DNA of 64,000 nt from Ambrosia x helenae (Eukaryota > Streptophyta > Magnoliopsida > Asterales > Asteraceae), in contig CM061231.1 in the NCBI GenBank assembly GCA_030844895.1, positions 84,974,706 to 85,038,705 of the forward strand, read 5' to 3'. The translations under genes were made by a program, and so were the position numbers. Under the pieces are notes generated by a model that saw only the letters and a program-made list of their open reading frames with translations, was not told where the DNA came from and did not search any database. Each line of letters starts with the position of its first letter. Within the stretch, counting starts at the first letter, position 1. Positions 12,344 to 23,800 of this stretch are shown piece after piece.

Positions 12344-12566
12344 TTAATAGTAAAATCATAAATAGTCTTTCCAGTGGAAGTTGTAGCAAAAACCCCAAAC
12401 TTAGATCGAGAATCAGAAGAAAACAATAAAGATTTGTCAGAAGTGGTTCCAAAACAAGAAATAGAGAGGCAAGAAGGCAACTGGTTTGGTTTGATTTAGA
12501 AAAATTGAATAATGGCGAAGTAAAATTAAAAGAACAAGGCATGGATGCCATTGATGTTGATTGCAT
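12344..12566 (-). pseudogene. Exon 1 of a plastid glutathione peroxidase gene, captured and frameshifted
   Basis: From ATG at 12566 the minus strand encodes a Ser-rich chloroplast transit peptide-like start (MQSTSMASMPCSFNFTSPLF). After a one-base frame change near 12480 it reads SSDSRSKFGVFATTSTGKTI followed by YDFTIK. KTIYDFTIK matches the start of the mature domain of plant phospholipid-hydroperoxide glutathione peroxidases (KTVHDFTVKD in Arabidopsis GPX1, from memory). The reading stops at a GT donor (12342) just after DFTIK, consistent with an exon-intron border of the source gene. The catalytic exons are absent. The family reduces lipid hydroperoxides in plastids; this piece cannot. It is evidently a captured genomic fragment. 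Confidence 0.65.
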
Positions 12567-12714
12567 TATTGATGAGTGGAGAAAAGAATGGGGTTTGAAA
12601 GAGGAACTGATGGGAATTTAGGTGAAGGATGCATTGCATACGATGGTGGGTTCTGAAGAGGGGTCGGATACAGGATGGCCATATGGAATGAAATGAAAGG
12701 TGGTGAAGATGACA

Positions 12715-12715
<1 letters not shown>

Positions 12716-12759
<44 letters not shown>
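12716..12759. repeat. (GA)n microsatellite
   Basis: An interrupted GA run lies upstream of the captured glutathione peroxidase exon, in the position of its 5' UTR. Read on the minus strand it is a CT-rich leader, common in plant 5' UTRs. Confidence 0.9.
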
Positions 12760-12763
<4 letters not shown>

Positions 12764-12898
12764 CAGACGTAGAGGAAACAACCATAGACCAGTTCAGTAG
12801 GTAAATAACGTGCATAAACAACTTGTACAGTGTCCTAGAGCACGCATTAAGATGATGTATTGAGAGAAACAACTCAGGTATTCTTACAAAGAATCTTA

Positions 12899-13108
12899 GA
12901 GGGTGTTTGGGAATGCGTTTTGAATCTGATTTTTAGATTATTGCATTTTGAAAACGCAGATAATCAGTTTTTAGTGTTTGGGATTGCGTTTTGAAAACGC
13001 AGATAATCAGTTTTTTAGGCTATCAAAACGCAATAATCTATAAGCAGCTCCACCCCTGCTTTTCCAAAACGCTTAATCTGTTTTGAATAATCAATCCCAA
13101 ACACCTCT
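12899..13108. mobile_element. Tourist-like (PIF/Harbinger) MITE
   Basis: Ends GAGGGTGTTTGGGAATG and CAATCCCAAACACCTCT are inverted repeats. A TTA target duplication flanks both (12896-12898 and 13109-13111). The 210-bp body contains paired AACGCAGATAATCAG words. It is inserted in the CACTA element. Confidence 0.75.
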
Positions 13109-13840
13109 TTAGTAACTATATATATATAATTAGTGAAGAGACATGTCAGAGATCGAGAGAGATCGGAGTTTTGAAACCCCATTAAACAACCACACATACA
13201 AATTTTAAAGTGTTCATTTATTACTTTTAGCCACACATAAAATTTTTAAACGTGTCCATTTATTACTTTTAGCCACACGTAAAACATTTTACTATAACCA
13301 TTTATCAATTTTTGTCACATATAAATTCAAACAAATACTAATATGGCAGTTGGTCACATTTAGCCGCACTTTTTAGCATGACTAACAAATGTCACAGTTT
13401 TTTCTTGAAGTGTGGCTAAATGTTTTGAAATGATATGTTTTTGGTCACATGAAACAAATATTGTGGCCGTAGATCATATTTAGCCACACTTTTAAAGTAT
13501 GGCTACTAAATGACACATTCTTTTCCGTGAAGTGTGGCTAAAGGTTTTGAAAATATGTTTTTTTTGCCACGTAAATCAAAAATCAAACAAATATTGTAGC
13601 CATATATCAAATTTTGCTACACTTTTCTTGTGTGGCTAGAAAATGTCACATTTTTTCCCTAAAGTGTGGCTAAAAATTTTGAAATAATATACAATGGTCA
13701 CATAAGTAAATAAAATGTGTGGCTAAAAGTAAGCTAGAAGGTTTAGAAATGTAATTAATGACCTTTAGCCACACATATAATCGAAAGTGTGGCAGGACAG
13801 TAATAAGAAAATAAAGCCATAGGCCTATTTTGGCGTAGTG

Positions 13841-16307
13841 AAGACAATGATTGTTATGTGACTGACATGAGCCTGTAACCAAACCTTGACTTGTTGTGCC
13901 TCACCCATTATACACTAAAGACAATGAATAAATGTGAAATACAAGCACTCACTTGATGATTGTAATCTGGTTAGAGCGACTAACCAAGAGTGGGGGTGTC
14001 AACCTAATAGAACTATTCTGGTGTTTCATGGCTAAGTCCATAGCTAATGGTTACATTGAAATGTATGACACGAGGGCATATGAGTACTCTGAACCTTATT
14101 GTCTCATGTTCACATAATAGTGAAAATATATGTAGCTGAACTTGTACGCATGTTTTTCCCAAAAAGAATGAAAACAGTAAAAAGGGGCCGTGAAAACTCA
14201 CCTGATGTTTGACTGCTAATATGGGACTGAATCTGATGTGGTAATGTCCGTACGAAGGTGCCCTAGATTAATAAGGACAACTTAAGTTGTGTACTTGATT
14301 ATTTATCATGCAAGTTATTCACCCGATTTGTATGTCTTTGGACTATGTGTATTATAGGGTTGTCCATACACGTGACGACTATTGTTTATAGCAATTATGT
14401 TAAAACCGGTGTCTTGGTTTACCACATGTTACCATATGGTACATATGTTAAAGATTTGGACTTAACATGGTAAGTTAACATATGTTTTTAGAAATTTTTG
14501 TGTGAAAAATGCCGTTAACACATGTCTTACAGTTATTAACACATGTTTTTTCGGCCATTAATACATGTGTTCCCATTTCTTGTGTAAAAGACCGTTTAAC
14601 GTTTTTTTTTACATCTTTTAACATATGTTCCATAAAGTTACCATTTTATACACATTATGTTTGAGTTCAAGAATGACATATGTGGCCTTTGTTCGGCTCT
14701 ATACTCGCACACATACCCTCATGTGCGTATATGTGCGAGTATGTGTGCATTCATATATATGCTTTCATGCTTGTGTATATATACTATGTATAGATATATA
14801 TGCGAGTGTATGTATTATATGTTTGTTATATTTCATGTAACTCGAGTAAGCTATATTTCTACACCATAATCTATTTGTTAGTTAGTTATTTCGTGGAAAG
14901 GTAGAAAGAGTTGCATTTGAGTTAGACACTAAGCATTTTACTGAATCCTTCTTTACCACTAGCATCCACCTTTAACTTTTCATGACTTTTCTGCGATTAC
15001 TTTATGTTGAAATGCCTTAATGGTGGATGAACAAAGAATGATACACGTACACAGCAATAGATTCGTAGATGATAGAATGACAGGTCAACCTGGTCAAAAC
15101 ATGTACTTTTTTATACCTGTTAAAAACGAATTGGTTGGGTTGACTCAAAATACTTTCCGGCTAATTTTTTTATTTGTTATTTTTTATAAATAATTAGTAT
15201 TTGTAGCTGCCCACGTTAATCTTGATCAGCTCCATTTATCTACAGTTTCTATATGTTGAAATGCGTTAATGATGGCTGAAAGCGCACATCAATAGAACCG
15301 GAGATGATAAGATGACAGGTCAGCCAGAATAACAGGTCAAATCATATATTAAATTGAATTGGGTTATTTTATTTTTCTAAATTATAATCAATGTTTGGAG
15401 CTGCACAAACTGCTCTGATCAGCTCCATTCATTAATCTCCAAATAAGTTGATAAGAAAATAAGTAAACATGAACAAAGCGATTCGATGATGGAATAGTTT
15501 TTCCTTTTTAACTAAAATTGTTTTCCCAATTTTATGGCTATTATTTTGTTCCACCCAAAGAACAATATGGCTTTATTACATAATGCAACTCTCTTCTACA
15601 ACTCCACTAATTTAGAATTGCTTTAAAGATTCAAAAGTAAGTTGCTTCAACTTTGATCTTTCTTTGTTTTCGGAGTTGCATAATATGTTTTCAAATATGG
15701 CATAGATCCGCCGACCAATAACAAAATATTAGATTTTAATCATGTTGAAATAACTGAATTCAAGGTAGGGGCTTCTTTATGCTGGCGTTACTCATATGAA
15801 TTGGCAATTACCTAGGCAATGATTAAAAAAAAAACTTATTGAGGTGAGTAGTATTTCCCCAAAACACAATCTACATTAGAATGTTTGGAGCAACAGGCTT
15901 ATATGCAGTGAGTGCTTTTGACAACCCATCACATAATGCGCTCAACACCCGTACCCGAAACCGTAGCTGATTTACACCAAAAAATATTAGAAACCACTAA
16001 TACCGGCCACCCAATTGATTAAATAGATGATGACAGTCTTGGAATCCCATTTAATGCTTTTCGTGTATTTGATATAGTTAGGAAAATTGTTGGACGATTA
16101 TTTGAATTCTAATATGCAATAAATATCATGTTTTACCCCAACCTAACCCAGGTATCCACAATTGAATTAGAAAGTTTAAACTCAAGTTCACTGATTTGAG
16201 TTGGATGTAAAAAAGGAGGAATGATGCACACTGTTTGAAATGAGAGGTATCCAGTATTCTGTGAATCCATATTGAAACAACGCATTAGCAAATAACACAC
16301 TTTTAAT
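13841..16307. other. Intergenic, no gene seen; one diverged direct repeat
   Basis: No coding region was supported. Within 15004-15440 a unit of roughly 200 bp is repeated in direct orientation. Both copies carry ATGTTGAAATGC(C/G)TTAATG, then GATGATA(G)A(A/T)GACAGGTCA, then TTAATCTTGATCAGCTCCAT-like text, with many mismatches. The first part after 13841 may continue the LTR split by the CACTA element. Confidence 0.5.
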
Positions 16308-16861
16308 TAGGGATGAGCAATTTTTCCCGAGTACCTATACCCGTACCCATACCGTACCTGTACCGGTACTCGTACCCGTACCGATTTTGAGTACTCGGTA
16401 TAGGTATCGGTACCCACTTTTACTGATTTCGGTATTCGGTACTTTCGGTATCGGTACGGGTACGAGTACGGGTAAAAATGGTACGGGTACCGAATTCTAT
16501 ATACTATTGAATTTGATTATATGTTTTACTTTGTAATATGGTATTTATGGTATTCGTATCAATTTTACCTATTTGGTACATGTACCATATTGGTACCCGT
16601 ACCAAAATTTTCTATTTGGTACCCGTATAGTATTGATACTCGTAATTATTTACCTACTTGGTACCCGTACGAGTGCTCAAAAAAGAAAAAATATCAAAAT
16701 GGTACCAAACGGGTACCGTACCGAAATACCCGGTACCAATACCCGTACCGTACCTATATATTCGGTACGGTACTCGGTACCCACTTTTGTTCAAATTCGG
16801 TATGGGTATTTTCGGTACGGGTACGGGTATAGGTACGGGTACGGTACCGATCTCATCCCTA
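16308..16861. mobile_element. hAT-type MITE made of GTACCC/GGTACC words
   Basis: Terminal TAGGGATGAG and CTCATCCCTA are perfect inverted repeats. The 8-bp CTTTTAAT is duplicated at 16300-16307 and 16862-16869, the hAT signature. Both halves are packed with ACCCGTACC, GGTACGGGTA and similar words, while the centre (about 16500-16650) is more AT-rich but still carries GGTAC words. The three open frames here are by-products of the word repetition, not genes. Confidence 0.85.
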
Positions 16862-17325
16862 CTTTTAATGCATCACATGAGACGTAGGAAGTGCTGCACA
16901 AAGGCCTGCTCCAGACAAGTAAAAAACTACCTAGAAAAGTCGCTTACAAACATGTTTTTTCTTATGATCCAAGGTGACATGTTTTGAAATATCTAGTGAC
17001 ACATGCTATATTAACTATGATGTGACTCGAATTCTTAAACTTTTGTTTTACCTATGGGCTATGGGGAAGTTAGCTTGACATGTTGCACTAACCATGCTGT
17101 CACTCAACTTCTTAAACTTTTGTTGCGACTTTGGGTTAGATCATTTGGTACTATAACCGCTCAACACAACGTTAAACAATCGCGCAAAATGTGATAATGA
17201 AACACCCTAGTTATATTTAAATGTGGTTTATATGCAAGCCCACCTCTCTCTCATTCTAAGATTTTAACGTTTCATGCTAGTGTTTTTGATTTGTTAGCAA
17301 TTATGTTTACTTCTTCTACATATAA

Positions 17326-17760
17326 TTAAACTTGATTATATCCCAAAAACTTTCCGCTATAGATAAATCTAATATGAAGTGATAAAATATATGAATAAGA
17401 ATGAAAATTTATATTAAAAAGAAGATGTATATTTGGATGAGGAGCAGCGCTAGAAACAATCATTACAGGGCGTGATTGATGCGGTGGTCTTGAAAGTGTG
17501 ATTTTTGTTTTTGGAAAGAAGTGATTTTTATCTATTCTGCTCTTGATGAAGATAGAATTACTAGTGTGAATATGATTAGTGACTTGTTTAGGCATGCTTA
17601 ATGAATTACCTGGATACATTGTGTTTTTTTCCTGTATGACAAAAAACCCAGCAAAAAAGTTATATTTTCCGTTATTTTTTGTATAGCACAATGGTACTCA
17701 TTGGAAAGATAATAAAATATTCGTTAATTTGGTGTATTTTTTTTTAATCTCGAATATAAA
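17326..17760 (-). repeat. Inverted partial copy of the 19.1-19.2 kb Helitron-like sequence
   Basis: Reverse-complemented, about 17640-17745 reads ACACCAAATTAACGA, then TATTATCTTTCCAA and GAGTACCAT. This matches 19105-19210 with scattered differences. Related words also occur inside the element at 33975-35250. No Helitron terminus was found at this copy. Confidence 0.5.
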
Positions 17761-17944
17761 AATGATTAACAAATTAAAATTGTGGGAAAAACATAAGAGA
17801 GAAAAAACTTTTGGATGGAAATAAAGAGGATGATACCATGTGGCACACTCAAGGGGGGGGGGGGGGGGGGGAGAATGACCTTTTGAGTGCTAGTTTCATG
17901 CTTTGGAATATATATATTATATATATATATTATATATATATATA

Positions 17945-18363
17945 TAGGGCAATTATAAAATGAAAACCCTCTTGAGTTGAGAAAACCTTGGAAACCCATG
18001 TAAAAAATCATTATTTTTTTTGAAAAAAATAACCAATGTAATATACATGTTTTTAAGTGTTTTGGGCTAAAAAAATAAAAAAAAGCGTCGAAGGGATTTT
18101 TTTAAAAAAAATAAACAAAGCTGCGAAAACACATGTTTACAACAGCTTTACAATAGCAAATAGCTGAAAACATATGTAAAAAGCGCAACTTTGTTTATTT
18201 TTTTAAAAAAAAAATCCCTTCGGCGCTTTTTATATTTTTTGGCCCAAAATGCTTAAAAACATTTATTTTACATTGGTTATTTTTTTCAAAAAAAAAATAT
18301 GATTTTTTACATGGGTTTCCAAGGTTTTCTCAACTCAAGAGGGTTTTCAATTTATCCTTCCCC

Positions 18364-18365
<2 letters not shown>
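17945..18365. mobile_element. Foldback MITE A, flanked by (TA)n
   Basis: The two halves are near-perfect inverted repeats. The left arm starts TAGGGCAATTATAAAATG, then AAAACCCTCTTGAGTTGAG. The right arm is the inverse and ends CTTCCCCTA. The arms extend over most of the 420 bp and include an AGCGCCGAAGGGATTTTT-like block and GGCCCAAAATGCTTAAAA. (TA)n tracts lie on both sides. There is no coding capacity. Confidence 0.8.
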
Positions 18366-18396
<31 letters not shown>

Positions 18397-18416
18397 GTAT
18401 ATATATATATATATGT

Positions 18417-18825
18417 AAAGTATATGGAGGAAACCCTCCTTATTTGGTAAACTCTGAAAACTCTGACTTCCCAACATTTTTTTTTTTTTTGAAAAAAATA
18501 GGGTATGTAATATACATTTTGTTAAGCATTTCGAGCCAAAAAAATCGAAAAAGCGCCGAACGGTTTTTTTTTTTAAATAAAAAACGTCTACTGTTTACAT
18601 ATAGTTAACACATTGTTAACACCTGTTATTAGCGCTTAACATGTGTTAGTCAAAATTTTATTTTATTTTTTAAAAAAAAAATACTCGGCGCTTTTTTAAT
18701 TTTTTTGGCCCAAAATGCTTAAAATCATGTATATTACTTGCCCTATTTTTTTCAAAAAAAAAAAATATTGGGAAGTCAGAGTTTCCAGAGTTTACCAAAT
18801 AAGGAGGGTTTTCTCTAGAACCATT

Positions 18826-18832
<7 letters not shown>
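18417..18832. mobile_element. Foldback MITE B, related core, different ends
   Basis: Arms carry GAAACCCTCCTTATTTGGTA and ACTCTGACTTCCCAA, inverted on the right (18765-18815). The core again has AAAAAGCGCCGAA and GGCCCAAAATGCTTAAAA, so MITEs A and B share inner arms but not termini. It is flanked by (TA)n. Confidence 0.75.
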
Positions 18833-18859
<27 letters not shown>

Positions 18860-18867
<8 letters not shown>

Positions 18868-19403
18868 AAATGTATATGCTGACGTGACGTGTAATGGAGG
18901 CTTCAACCTTCCTTTGAGAGTGCCACGTGGCATCATAATGGAGAGTTTTTAGTGTTTTTAAATTGTTTTCTTTTTAATTAAATTGAGTTATTTTAGGAAA
19001 AAAAATTTAAAAATAAATTTAAAATTTCCTTTCTCATATTTCCTCCCATAATTTTTAAACGTTTATATCTTTTATATACGGGATTTTTTAAAGAAAAAAA
19101 TTACACCAAATTAACGAGCGTTTTATTATCTTTCCAACGAGTACCATAGTGCTATATAAAAAACGGAGAAAAAAATCGAATATTTTTTGTGGGGTTTCGT
19201 TCATACAGGAAAAAAACACACAAAGTGTTCATGTTATCACGTAAAATTAGATTTTGTGGGGAATATGAGTTATTATTGATTAGAATACTATGAACATGCA
19301 ATGATTGAGAGATTTTGTGGTTAGTTAACTTGAGCCATTTGCAATAGGTTATCACGTAAAATTAGATTTTTCAACCCCGGGACCCTCCCGGGGTAATCAG
19401 CTA

Positions 19404-19404
<1 letters not shown>
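18860..19404 (+). mobile_element. Helitron 3' end
   Basis: A GC-rich hairpin (CCCCGGGA-CCC-TCCCGGGG, 19375-19393) is followed after seven bases by CTAG (19401-19404) and then T. That is the canonical Helitron 3' terminus (hairpin, CTRR, T). The 5' TC end was not found; it may be lost in the (TA)n tract at 18833-18861. The phrase GTTATCACGTAAAATTAGAT occurs twice (19234 and 19350), so the terminal part is partly duplicated. No RepHel coding is present. Confidence 0.65.
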
Positions 19405-19440
<36 letters not shown>

Positions 19441-19444
<4 letters not shown>

Positions 19445-19855
19445 TTTAGGGTCATGTACAAAGTACATTTTTCGTGAGAAGTGTGAGAAGGACTAAAAAT
19501 TGACATGTAGACATCATTTTTTGGATTTAGGAATGATTTTTTAGGTTGTTTAAACTTGAAAAACACCAAACACAACAATCTAAAACACAATATAATGTAT
19601 TATAGTCATTAAATTTAAAAAAACAGCTAAAACACACTACTTAACGCTTAAAACACACTGCTAATGTTCTTAGCATGGTGTTTTAAGTTTTAAGCCTTAA
19701 ATACATTGTTTTCGGTTTTTAATTGTTATGTTTGGTGTTTTTATAGGCAAAACAATCCAAAACATCACGACTAAGTTTAAAAAATGATGCCTAAGTATCA
19801 ATTTTTAATACTTCTCACACTTCTCACAAAAAAAAGCACTTTGTACACGATCTTG

Positions 19856-19861
<6 letters not shown>
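19441..19861. mobile_element. Foldback MITE C, flanked by (TA)n
   Basis: The left arm, AGGGTCATGTACAAAGTAC then GTGAGAAGTGTGAGAAGGA, is inverted at the right (CTTCTCACACTTCTCAC, then GTACACGATCTTGACCCTA). Imperfect pairing continues to the centre. The GTGAGAAG-type arm resembles the ends of the element at 33975-35250. Confidence 0.75.
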
Positions 19862-19911
<50 letters not shown>

Positions 19912-20850
19912 GGGTTGGGTTAAAATGAGAACTCCCTCTAGTTGTGAGAACTAGAGAACCTCTAAGGACCATTGATCTTGTTGATCTAAGGGTTAAGAAT
20001 CAATATTGGGGTTTTTTGTTTTGTAGTGGATTTAATACCTCTTTGTTATTATTTTAGAATAAAAAAGGGTTAGAAGGGCATTTTGGGTATTCCAAAAACA
20101 AAATCCCTGCACACCTATCACCCCATCATATCAAACCCCCTCCCATTTTTTTAAAAAAATTTGAATTCACACTTCACTTTCTCTCTCTCTCTCTCTCTCT
20201 CTGATCATCAAAACCCAAGATTTGAAGAAACCGTTTTGCCTACCCTTCAAAAACCACTGGCGTTCATTGTTCCCCCTCGCCGATCATCTGATCATCAAAA
20301 AAAAACTTCACTTTCTCTCTTCGATCATCGAAAAAATGTCGCACATCATCTGACGATTGAGGTATTTTTTATTTTTTTGGGTATTCTTTTTTAAGTATAA
20401 TGCCGAATGAAAAAAAATAAGGGTAACAATCATTTGATGTCAGTATGTATTTTTTGTATACAATCTTTTTTTTGCTTTATAGTACTGTATTTTCGTGGCA
20501 TTCTTAATATGTATTTTTTTATACATTTTGCTATGAAAAAAAAATTATACTTAGGTTTGGGTATTGCCGTTAAAAACGTATGGTTTTTGTTGGTAATTTT
20601 TTTTTTTTTTGTAATTCTTTTTTTTTTTTTTTTTTTTGTTTATGGTTTTTGAGGGTTTTTCTTTGTACCTATGATAATACCATTACCATACTTCTTCATG
20701 AAATGGTTGTTCTGTTGTGCTAACGTTGGGGTAAAACATGTAAAAAACAAGTTTTTTTTTTTTTTTTGTGGGTGTGACTAGGGCTGTGATTGTGTCTCTT
20801 GTAGTTTACACGGGGTAAGACTCACGTTGTTGATATATGTGTTATCCAGG

Positions 20851-23800
20851 ATGGTGGCTGGAACCAGAAGTTCAAAACGGTCTAGGGTGCCACATTTTAC
20901 CTCGGGGGAGGTTATCTGCCTGAGTTCTGAGGAACAAGGTCTGCCCCATTCTTTAAAAAACATGTTTTTATAGTTATTTTATTTTTTTTTTTTTTTGTGT
21001 TTTTATAGTTTCTTAATGGCTTCGTTGTTCAGGGGATGATGCGGGTTATCTGCCTGATGTTGACGTTGCCATACATATTGGCTCGTCTGTTGTCCCTGAC
21101 TCGCCTGTGAGTAGACGAACTCTAAGGAAGCGAAAAAATGGTTCATCCCCTATTCCACTTCAAATTGAAGGTGGTTACGTCTCTGATTCAGTGTCACCGA
21201 AGCGAGTGGCTAACCAGCCCCAAAAGCAGTCATGGGGGAGCTTAAAAACACGTTCATCCCCTCGCCAGCTCTTCCTGGCTGTTTCAAAACTGAGTGGTCG
21301 CCAACAGGAAGCGGTTCGCCATATGGGATTTGGGGATCTTTTGCGTTTCAGAGTAGACGGTATCCCGGTGAAGCTCGCACACTATGCGGTAGATGTTTTC
21401 CAGCCTGACAAAATGCGAATGTTGTCTCGGAAACAAGAAGTACGAATAGACGCTACTGTGGTGCATAAGGTTTTTGGCGTGCCGTATGGAGGCATTAAAT
21501 TTTCAACCTTGGCTGAACCGGAGACATGGCATCCTACACTGAAAATCTGGCGTGATCGCTACCCTGCAAAGTGTTACGTATCCACGCCATTGATAGTCAA
21601 CAATATACTCGCTGATGAGTATGAAGACATGTTCATCTTTAAGGTTGACTTCATTATGCTGTTCGTGACAACGATGATTATCTCACATGGAAATGGGCTT
21701 TGCAAGGAAGAAATTCCGAAGTGTTTTACAAGTGAGACAAGGTTCGAGGACATTGACTGGTGTGAGTTCATGGTAAGCTCCCTTCGCACGTGTAAGACAA
21801 GATGGAGGCGCAGTGATCTAGGTTGCGCCTTTGCTGGTCCGTTGACATTCCTAACGGTAAAAAAAATCAATTTTACTTCACTCCCCCTCCCCTGGTTTTA
21901 AATAAATTAGTAAATAATAAAACTGGAACTTAGTTTCTTACTTCGTTTTTTGGTCAGCTTCTGTATCTGGATTGTTTTGCAATTGAGGGTATGAACACGC
22001 CAGAGGGTGTTCGAGCGATGCATCATTGGTCGCAGGAATTGTTAACCAAACGTCAGGAGTATGAGTTGCGTCATGGAGGGTTTGGTCTTGGCAAGTTAAA
22101 GGAGTTAACTACAGAGGCTACTATGCATGCCGGTGTTGCTGATGGTGATGTTGAGGTATGGTGCGACCGTTGCTTGCTTAATTTATTCTTTTATTTTTTT
22201 AACCTTGGGTTGATCGTAACTTTCTTTTTGTGTATAGATCGAATTGCGTACAGCGCGTGAAAGGTTATCACAATTCAAGTCGTTGAAAATGCAGATTGGG
22301 TCAACCTTATCTATGCTCAGTTCAAAATATCCAAACAACAGCAACGTGATTCAGTTGGAAGCTGAGTACCAGAGGGAATTATGTTCAGTTCGTCCAGCGC
22401 TTGTTGATAAGGGGAAGGCACTTGATACGCCATCTAAGACGATAAAACATGTGGTTACAAGCTTAGCTGGACAGTGCAGCTACGGGTCGCCAGTGGATGA
22501 ACCGGACAGTTCTGAAGGTATAAACAAACCTATGGCAGCCCGTTTTATGTAAACTATTTTTTTATACATTAATGCTTTTTTCAGGGGCATCGGACAACGA
22601 AGGTGCAGCGTATGTTACCACCTGATCAGATACATCTGAGTCGCAAGGCGATGGTCGCTGGTTGTTTACCAAGTTCGAACCTGCGGTCAGTAAAGGTACA
22701 CCACAGGCTAAGGTTGTGATGGGGGTCGAGGCAGTGGTTGATAGCAAATTGAGCCGATTGTCCGAGCCTGTTGGTTTTGCGTTGGACACTGGGGTAAAAA
22801 AGCCAAGTGTTGAATGTGTAAGCCCAACGATTGTTGCTGTTGGAGTTAGTGGCAGTGGCGGGGGAAAATTAGCAGAGGAAATGGATGCGCACAGGAAGAG
22901 GTTTGGTCTTCCAATAATTGGTGCGGGTGTAAATGGTATGTCCCTATCATTTTTTGAATAACAACTTTTTTTTACATGGAAAAAATGTGTTGACACATAA
23001 AATGTAGCAGGAACATCGGTCCAGGCGACAGCGTTGTTGAGTCAGCCAAGTTTTGACTTGCGACTGACACAAGTGACTCAGTCGATTGGGGCTACTGGAG
23101 AGAAACCCGTGGTGCTTCCGCCGGTTGCGCCCATGCTGGAAGATACAAACTTGAGCCAACCATCTTTTAGTCTTGGGCTCACACAAGAAACCTCAGGGTG
23201 CCCCACGCTGAAAGCCCCGGCTGTTGTTCCTGATTTTACCCTACCGTCTTTTGGCTTGGGGCTGAGCCAAGACCCAAAGGACTTGGCGACTGCGGCTGCG
23301 GACGCTTCTAGTTCAAGTATTGAGGTTAAGGGTGGGGAAAATTGGTCAGAGTATAAAAACTTTATTTCAGGGTCTGTTTTATTTTTTGCTATGACTTTGT
23401 TTTTACACTGGTGTCATTTTGTCCCCCCGGTAGTTTAGAACCTATTTATTTTGATTCGTGTTTTTTGATTTTTTTGGTAGGTCATGAAAATACACTTTGT
23501 TTTTACACTGGTGTCATTTGTCCCCCCGGTAGTTTAGAACCTATTTATTTTGATTCGTGTTTTTTGATTTTTTGGTAGGTCATGAAAAGCTGTGTGCTGT
23601 CTCTAACTTACCAACAAATGCTGCTGCGATAGCTACTAACCAAGGTGTTATCCGCCAAACAGCCGCGCCGCGGGGGCCAACAAGGTGTATGGTTGCTAGG
23701 TTGCCTGTGGTATTGAACAGTGGCGATGAATTACCCACGAAGACATCGAGGCGGGACCTGCTGGTATGGGATTTTCTGTTTAGGACTACTAGCAAGACAA

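Larger units (their letters stand above)
8719..13840. mobile_element. CACTA (En/Spm-type) transposon with captured gene pieces
   Basis: The left end is CACTACACCAAAATATGCCT and the right end is its inverse, AGGCCTATTTTGGCGTAGTG. A 3-bp target duplication AAG flanks both ends (8716-8718 and 13841-13843). The subterminal 300-600 bp on both sides carry many copies of a GTGTGGCTAAA/TAGCCACAC word, the expected transposase-binding repeats of this superfamily. No transposase gene was recognised in the 5.1 kb. Instead the middle holds minus-strand host gene fragments and a later PIF-type MITE. It is therefore a non-autonomous, gene-carrying (Pack-type) CACTA element. Confidence 0.85.

Noticed and set aside
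16521..16987. Three overlapping open frames rich in GT-Y and VP words
   Set aside because: By-products of the GTACC word repeats of the hAT MITE.
17850..17873. G homopolymer run considered as a G-quadruplex or regulatory site
   Set aside because: A plain G run next to (TA)n; length is prone to sequencing error and nothing nearby depends on it.
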